64,000 bases of DNA from positions 2,469,001 through 2,533,000 of the forward strand of contig CP070896.1 in assembly GCA_017084465.1 (NCBI GenBank), written 5' to 3'. Below are positions 58,927-64,000 of the stretch, one piece after another. The position numbers and the translations under genes are program-made. Source of the stretch: Lacrimispora xylanisolvens. GTDB taxonomy: Bacteria; Bacillota; Clostridia; Lachnospirales; Lachnospiraceae. The first letter of the stretch is position 1. Each line of letters begins with the position of its first letter. Under the pieces are notes generated by a model that searched no databases, was not told where the DNA came from, and was given only the letters and a program-made list of their open reading frames with translations.

Positions 58927-59914
58927 CCAAATATACCTCCTTATCAACAATCCTGGCTTCCAGGTTCATTGTGTGTTCTCCGGCGGCAAAGGTGTGCTTT
59001 ACTTTATCCAGAATTAATAAATACCTGTTTTTCAGTTCTGGTACATCCTTAAGTTTAAAGTAAGCCATTGCACCTGCTTTTAAATCCGGTGCTCCGCCTA
59101 CACCGTTTATGGTTATTGTTTTTAATACCCGGTCATAATATGCCATCATAATATTTCCCTGCTCACTGATCTGGGCATCGTTTAGGTTCTCATCCACTTT
59201 AACAAAATTCTGGAGTAATCCCCATTTTTTAATTGTTGTCTGATCTCTAAAAATGTAATTGTCTATCTGGCCAGTTTCCTTATTTGATTTCACCAGCTTC
59301 ACCTGATTATACGTATCTGTATCAATATCTGATTTATAAGTGTAATCGGTTATAACGCTTCCATTTCCAATCAGGATATCTGATTTCATATTCTGGGCTT
59401 CTCTAAGACATAGCTTTCCGAAATCGTCATAAAATACAAAGGTTTTTCCAGTTTTATATTGAGTTAACATAAGTCCGTATTCAATAATATCCAGGCATGA
59501 AGTATTCTCCTTTGTCAGCTTGTCAAACGAGTGTCCTGTATCTTCCAGAACACCCGTTTTAAGCTCCATATCTGTTGCAATCTGCTGAATGATTTCCCCA
59601 AGCGTTTTATTTATAAAGCTGTAGCTGGCATTGCATTTTAAATACCGCAGCTGATCATAGGCCGTAACTGATATCTCTCCCCCGCGGTTTTGCTCAATAA
59701 CAAAAACAAATCCCAGAAAAATTTCTTTTCCATCAACATAGAATTGAACTCTTGCACCTTCCGTAAGGTTTAGGGATTGGTTTTTAAGTAAAGTAAATGT
59801 CAGAGTACCGGCACTTCCGTTTCTGTTGGTTGTATAAGTGACGCTTTCGGTCACAGGGGCATAATCAAATAAGGTGTTGGTTTCAGTATTCAAAACCAGA
59901 AGTTTATAACTCAT
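58913..59914 (-). CDS. XkdQ-like tail hub protein
   Basis: 333 aa, intact. Beta-rich hub with VQFYVDGKEIFLGFVFVIEQN and a central TDYTYKSDIDTDTYNQVKL. It connects the tube tip to the baseplate (gpD/gp27 analogue). Overlaps XkdP by 4 nt. Confidence 0.87.
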   Translation of the reverse strand: MSYKLLVLNTETNTLFDYAPVTESVTYTTNRNGSAGTLTFTLLKNQSLNLTEGARVQFYVDGKEIFLGFVFVIEQNRGGEISVTAYDQLRYLKCNASYSFINKTLGEIIQQIATDMELKTGVLEDTGHSFDKLTKENTSCLDIIEYGLMLTQYKTGKTFVFYDDFGKLCLREAQNMKSDILIGNGSVITDYTYKSDIDTDTYNQVKLVKSNKETGQIDNYIFRDQTTIKKWGLLQNFVKVDENLNDAQISEQGNIMMAYYDRVLKTITINGVGGAPDLKAGAMAYFKLKDVPELKNRYLLILDKVKHTFAAGEHTMNLEARIVDKEVYLGGIN

Positions 59915-60631
59915 CCGGTCACCTGCAGCTGATCTGCCTTAATCCAGCCACGGCTTCCCCCGATCAGAATTGGATAAGGTCTGGAAGCATCTGGAATAAT
60001 CCTTGAGACTACAGTAGATAAGTTATTAGCCGTACCAGTCGGCTTATCCCCATAACTGCTGCTGTAGTAGGTGCCATTTGCCATAACGGTGGCTCCTACC
60101 CTTAATTCCAAAGCAGGGGATTCGGCTCTTTGTGAATTATCGGAAGTGGAAGAACTGTCTGTATTGTTATTATTTTCCAGGGGTATTTTTATAGGTGCGT
60201 AATTCCGGTATTCTTTGAATTTAATCTTGTAGTATACGTCTCCTGCTTCCCCACCCTTTTCCGTTGTTTCAAAATCTGCAATCACTGCACTGATATTGGT
60301 ATCATACATCCTGCTTCCACCTGCATTATACCGGCTTATGACAAGATCACATATTTCCTGATTATCCATGGCATCCTTTATGGCCTCCACATAGTCCCCT
60401 GGCTCCATCCAGTCATGTCCGTATATCAGTGGATCATCACTGTTTCCCGGGAAATAGGAGTCCCAGGATACCTCCATTAAAGAAGGCAGCCTGGGAACTA
60501 TGATTTCACCTATATCCAATATATCATAGGTTTTATGATCGGCCGGATATGAAATAGTATACTCCTTTGGATTGACAGGGAATTCTATGGTGTCTCCACC
60601 AATATCTGCAAAATTTATATCTGTTTCGCAT
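59911..60631 (-). CDS. XkdP-like tail protein (frameshifted at start)
   Basis: About 240 aa. The frame through FPVNPKEYTISYPADHKTYDI and the following LPSLMEVSWDSYFPG is XkdP-like. A Ser/Asn linker leads to a C-terminal SRPYPILIGGSRGWIKADQLQ module typical of peptidoglycan- or hub-associated phage proteins. AGGAGG and ATG at 60631 are out of frame with it, so a base slip near 60622-60630 is likely. Confidence 0.78.
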
Positions 60632-60639
60632 AATTCCTC

Positions 60640-62802
60640 CTAGGTTACTAAAACATTGCTGCTGACTGACTGCTGTACTCCAAGTATATTGTTTAACGCT
60701 CCCACTATAGAATCTACATCAGATCCGCCACCGCCATGTACAGTCTGATTGATCGTCGCATTGGTCTGTGGTACCGTCAGATTGACAAGGGCTACATACT
60801 GCCGCTCTGATAAATCTCTGAGAAGCTTAATGTTCTCATCAGCAATGTTTACATCCTGATTGATTTTTTCTACACTGCCTACTTTATCCACACCTGATAC
60901 ATTTCCTATGTTATCGGTCATAGATCCGAAGCCATCTTTATTGTCTCCTAAGGTTCCTGTATATTTACTTATTGTTTCAATAGGATCAATTTTCAAGTTA
61001 TCAATTTTTTCACCTATATTTCTAAAAAATTCTCCACTAGCTGCTGCTGTTTCCTTTACATCAATGTTATTCATTCTTTCTATTTTAATATCATTTTCGC
61101 CTAAGTTTTCTTTCACCCAGGATTTAACCTCATCCCTGAATCCGGAAACTGCAGATGTAAGATCACTATCAAGCATTGCATCTATGACACCTGCTGCTGT
61201 TTCTACAATACCAAGAATGCCGTCAAATACATCAGCAAACATTCGGACTGTCGCGCCTAACGGATCGTTCCAAACATTTGCAAAAAATTCAGCAAATGAA
61301 GCAATGACATTCCAAAGAGCAACAAAAATGTTATATCCAACCGCATAGATGGTTCCAAAAATCTGCCCGACCCAACCACCTATTTCTTCCATTCCAACGC
61401 CTAATTTTTGGGCAGCAATAAGAGCGCTGGCCAGAACAGCTATAAATAACAGCAATGGCAAGTTTGCAACAATCCAGGCCCCTGCTGTAGCCAGTGCACC
61501 TCCAACAGTTGACAATGCTACTGCTATTGCAGCACTATTTATTATAGCAAGCATTACTCCAATAGCTGCAAGTACTGGCAGTATAAATCCCAGATTATCA
61601 ACTATAAATCCAGCTCCAGTCGTCAGCATTCCAATTACTCCTTCTGCTACATCAGCCAGAATATCAATTGCACCTACAATTCCACCAAGGGCTTTCTGTG
61701 CACTATCACTGTTTAAAAATTCATTAATGTTCTCTGCAACTCCGCTTAGTGAATAAGTTGCCGCATTTTTTATTAATTCCCAAGCATTAGTCCATGTCAT
61801 AGGTACACTCTTAAACTCTTCGTTTATATTATCCGTTGCACCAAGCATGGCATTTTTTACAATGTCTGAGGTGATTTTTCCTTCGTCAGCCAGTTTCCTG
61901 ACTTCTTTTACAGGTTTTCCCATATAATCGGCAATTGTCTGAATAATATTGGGAGCTGTACCAGAAACCGCATTAAACTGCTCACTTGTAAGCACTCCGG
62001 CTCCCAGTGCCTTGGTTAGCAGTTCAGACGCAGAAGCAGCATCCTGCTGGCTGGCCCCAGCCGACTTTAGCTGCTTATTCATATTTTCTGCAAACGCAAC
62101 AACTTCGTCACTGCTGGAAAAGGCATCTCCTGCCCCCTTTGCTAAGGCGGTCACTGCATCTACAGTTCCAAGATAGCTCATTCTGGTTCGTTGGGCAGAC
62201 TGATAAATGAGTTCCTGTATCCGGCTGGTTTCCTCCAGGTCATTGCTGGCAGCTCCATTTCCCTCTGCTGAAGCGTTTTCAGAAGGGTGAAAGCTTTTGT
62301 TCATTCCATTTACACGTGTATTGGACTGAGACATCTTATCTGATAATCCAATCAGCCCTTTTCCTGCTGTTACTCCCAGCGATCCTATTTTTTTAATTGT
62401 GTCCTTTAACTTTTTTCCAAATTCTACTGACTGTTTTAATCTTATATTGTATTCATCCTGCTCTTCCTCAGCCTTTGTAGTATTTGCAACCACCTTTTTT
62501 ATGTTTTCATTGATTTCATTCATCCCTTGAATTGCCACAAATTGGGAATCTTCTCCCATTTTCTCAATTGAGGCAGTAATGCGATCTAACTGCATTACTG
62601 TCTCACTGCTTGACTGTCTTATATTTCCGATTATTGCACCGGCCGCTCCACCCATGGAACGGCGCATTGTCAATTCAGTTTTTACAGCAGCCTGACTAAT
62701 TCGCCCCAATTGCTCCACCGAAGAATTCCCAAGGTCAATGAACCGGGAAAAAGATTCACTGAACTGATCACTTACTACTAATTCTCCTGTTATCGTTTCC
62801 AT
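60640..62802 (-). CDS. Tail tape measure protein
   Basis: 720 aa, intact. A tape-measure domain (SRIQELIYQSAQRTRMSYLG ... EQFNAVSGTAPNIIQTIADY), hydrophobic segments about residues 395-470 and helical remainder. By the usual 0.15 nm per residue, tail length would be about 108 nm (estimate). Confidence 0.93.
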   Translation of the reverse strand: METITGELVVSDQFSESFSRFIDLGNSSVEQLGRISQAAVKTELTMRRSMGGAAGAIIGNIRQSSSETVMQLDRITASIEKMGEDSQFVAIQGMNEINENIKKVVANTTKAEEEQDEYNIRLKQSVEFGKKLKDTIKKIGSLGVTAGKGLIGLSDKMSQSNTRVNGMNKSFHPSENASAEGNGAASNDLEETSRIQELIYQSAQRTRMSYLGTVDAVTALAKGAGDAFSSSDEVVAFAENMNKQLKSAGASQQDAASASELLTKALGAGVLTSEQFNAVSGTAPNIIQTIADYMGKPVKEVRKLADEGKITSDIVKNAMLGATDNINEEFKSVPMTWTNAWELIKNAATYSLSGVAENINEFLNSDSAQKALGGIVGAIDILADVAEGVIGMLTTGAGFIVDNLGFILPVLAAIGVMLAIINSAAIAVALSTVGGALATAGAWIVANLPLLLFIAVLASALIAAQKLGVGMEEIGGWVGQIFGTIYAVGYNIFVALWNVIASFAEFFANVWNDPLGATVRMFADVFDGILGIVETAAGVIDAMLDSDLTSAVSGFRDEVKSWVKENLGENDIKIERMNNIDVKETAAASGEFFRNIGEKIDNLKIDPIETISKYTGTLGDNKDGFGSMTDNIGNVSGVDKVGSVEKINQDVNIADENIKLLRDLSERQYVALVNLTVPQTNATINQTVHGGGGSDVDSIVGALNNILGVQQSVSSNVLVT

Positions 62803-62812
62803 TGTTCCTCCT

Positions 62813-62950
62813 CTACTTCTTTGGTCGGCTATTAATTTCTTTCACCGCCATCTGGAACATTAATATTCTATCGTTTTCCGGAAGCCTGGCAACTTCTCCG
62901 GGGAAGCGGCCGTGGTTAACAAACATATAGTAAGCCAACTGCACGTCCAT
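62813..62950 (-). CDS. Tail assembly chaperone frameshift extension (gpT-like)
   Basis: 45 codons from ATG 62950 (DVQLAYYMFVNHGRFPGEVARL), stop at 62813, 10 nt before the tape measure. Its own ATG has GGGGAG only 2 nt away. It lies in the -1 frame of the upstream chaperone, open all the way from the slippery heptamer, so it is probably made as a C-terminal extension rather than alone. Confidence 0.75.
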   Translation of the reverse strand: MDVQLAYYMFVNHGRFPGEVARLPENDRILMFQMAVKEINSRPKK

Positions 62951-62961
62951 ATCTCCCCCGT

Positions 62962-63379
62962 TTAAGAGTTTTTTGCTTCTTCAATCTTTTCTCCCATGCT
63001 CTTCATGTCATTTAATTCCAGAATTGCATTGGATAAACGGTTATATTCTCCCACGCTCAGCATCTGGGAAGGAACCTCCAGGGGATCTTCGGTTCCGTAA
63101 TATTTACACATTTCCTGATCGCTGAAATCCGGCTCCTGAACACATGCAAGTATCAGTCTTCTGGTATAAAGAATGCTGTCTGTTTTCTCTACCGGAACCC
63201 CATCAACCTTAGCTGTTTTACGACTCATGCGGGCAAGCTTCTCATTTTCCTTCTGGGAAATAGCTTTGATCACAAATGGGACAGGCTTCCCATCTTCTCC
63301 TTTAAAACGTTCGGAAATAATTACCTCTTTGGTTACTCCCTCCACTGATGGCTGTAAAAAATGCTTTTAATGCACTCAT
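62962..63379 (-). CDS. XkdN-like tail assembly chaperone (frameshifted near start)
   Basis: About 138 aa. RFKGEDGKPVPFVIKAI and LSVGEYNRLSNAILELND are XkdN-like. An extra base in A6 63356-63361 hides the N-terminus MSALKAFLQPSV; the ATG at 63379 has AGGAGG. It ends in ...EEAKNS at a slippery site. Such chaperones coat the tape measure during tail assembly. Confidence 0.85.
62968..62974 (-). other. A AAA AAC slippery heptamer (programmed -1 frameshift site)
   Basis: In zero frame GCA AAA AAC TCT TAA ends the chaperone. A -1 slip gives AAA AAA CTC TTA AAC GGG GGA GAT ATG GAC and continues 45 codons. Heptamer, frame and position directly before the tape measure all match the lambda gpG/gpGT model. 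Confidence 0.75.
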
Positions 63380-63388
63380 AAAATCCTC

Positions 63389-63859
63389 CTATTCTCCCAG
63401 CTGAACCGGGCTTGAAAATGCGTTTAATACTTCTACGTTAGTAAAGCTGAAAGCAATATCCATTGTTAAAAACTCTGTATCTGCGTCCAGCATGGCAATG
63501 GGGAGCTTCTGGAGTTTTACGTTGTAAAGAGCTACCGTCTGGCTGCCAATGGAACTGCCTTCATCTTCATTGGTAATCTGAATTGTAAAGTAAGGAAGTG
63601 CTCCCGTCTTTAAATAAGTTTTCAGCATGTTTAAAAATTCAGGTGTGCCATAATATACTGTGGCAGAACCGGTAAGGGAAACACCTGATGTCTTTTTCTG
63701 TACCAGATTGGTTCCAACCACCTTAAAATCAGATTCCTGAAACTCTGCATCTGCCTGAATTTTCTTTAATCCGAACATCTCCACATTGCGTCCGTCTATT
63801 ACTGCAAAGGCTCTTCCGGCCTTTCCGTTTAAAGCATCGCGTTCTAATAAAAAGCTCAT
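63389..63859 (-). CDS. Tail tube protein, XkdM family
   Basis: 156 aa, intact. ALNGKAGRAFAVIDGRNVEMFGLKKIQA start and LSFTNVEVL-like end, beta-rich. Forms the inner tube of the contractile tail. GGAGGAGGT precedes the ATG. Confidence 0.92.
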   Translation of the reverse strand: MSFLLERDALNGKAGRAFAVIDGRNVEMFGLKKIQADAEFQESDFKVVGTNLVQKKTSGVSLTGSATVYYGTPEFLNMLKTYLKTGALPYFTIQITNEDEGSSIGSQTVALYNVKLQKLPIAMLDADTEFLTMDIAFSFTNVEVLNAFSSPVQLGE

Positions 63860-63872
63860 AATCTACCTCCTC

Positions 63873-64000
63873 CTAATCCGTCAGGGTTGCTGTGATATAA
63901 ATTTTTTTCCACTGCAGCTACCGGCTGAATTGCCAGTGTTATTAAAACTGCATTCAGTGCATTTCCCGCTTCTACGGTCACATCATCAGATTCAAAATTC
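63873..64000 (-). CDS. Tail sheath protein C-terminus, XkdK family (partial, frameshifted)
   Basis: The last 40 or so residues read SDDVTVEAGNALNAVLI, LAIQPVAAVEKIYITATLTD after removing one base from T7 63902-63908, the standard sheath C-terminus. The gene continues past the right edge. Confidence 0.85.

Larger units (their letters stand above)
54151..64000 (-). mobile_element. Contractile phage tail module (PBSX-like prophage or tailocin), partial
   Basis: Gene order sheath, tube (XkdM), chaperone (XkdN) with frameshift extension, tape measure, XkdP, XkdQ, XkdR, XkdS, baseplate J (XkdT), XkdU, tail fibre. All on the minus strand and tightly packed. Capsid, lysis, integration and regulatory genes are not in the window. 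Confidence 0.9.

Noticed and set aside
62813..62950. Independent small gene before the tape measure
   Set aside because: Its ATG has poor ribosome spacing, while the frame is open back to a canonical slippery heptamer, so a frameshift extension is preferred.

Overview
The window looks like a chromosomal piece of a low-to-mid GC, spore-forming-type Clostridia, most likely Lachnospiraceae (Lacrimispora/[Clostridium]-like). The evidence is family composition: MtlR-type PTS regulators, a SAM-I riboswitch on metK, Lachnospiraceae-type conserved hypotheticals, a CutC bacterial microcompartment (BMC) locus and a PBSX-like contractile tail module. Almost everything is on the minus strand. Only an AraC regulator and one lipoprotein are on the plus strand.

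Layout. 1-2526: two Gfo/Idh/MocA oxidoreductases (the first cut by the window edge) divergent from an AraC regulator. 2540-5485: a DUF6062-type protein and a response regulator/histidine kinase pair. 5708-13645: a polyol PTS locus with two MtlA-type EIICB proteins, an MtlR activator, EIIA, a PfkB-family sugar-phosphate kinase and a SorE-like zinc dehydrogenase. Two promoters there carry matching palindromes at the same distance. 13742-22004: metK with its riboswitch, two sugar-phosphate nucleotidyltransferases, murA, a large extracytoplasmic protein and a Pro/Gly/Tyr-repeat protein. 22148-29335: the F1Fo ATP synthase operon (atpZ-I-B-E-F-H-A-G-D-C), whose c subunit carries the complete Na+-ligand set. 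29606-47019: a choline-utilisation BMC locus. 47104-52501: thioredoxin, a YhgE/Pip membrane protein with a partner, a methyltransferase and a DJ-1/PfpI protein. 52701-53858: an AT-rich lipoprotein. 54151-64000: the tail genes of a contractile phage or tailocin, running off the right edge.

The centrepiece is the BMC. CutC keeps every published choline-pocket residue at a constant +2 offset from the Desulfovibrio enzyme. CutD activates it. Acetaldehyde made inside the shell would go to acetyl-CoA (acylating aldehyde dehydrogenase), acetyl phosphate (PduL) and acetate, or to ethanol (EutG-like). The shell set is five BMC-H, one EutS type, one GrpU-like candidate Fe-S shell protein and one pentamer, with no BMC-T. 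A MerR/GyrI-like regulator next door appears to control both itself and the operon: both promoters have TTGACA, a 20-bp spacer with a TTCCC/GGGAA dyad, and TATACT.

About 30 genes, including essential ones (murA, atpA, atpB, atpF, atpG, atpH), carry a single-base frameshift, mostly one extra base in a 5-7 nt homopolymer. This fits uncorrected sequencing indels much better than gene decay. I therefore annotate those genes as whole CDSs and give the suspect position. One frame change, at the tail chaperone just upstream of the tape measure gene, sits on a canonical A AAA AAC slippery heptamer and looks like genuine programmed -1 frameshifting.
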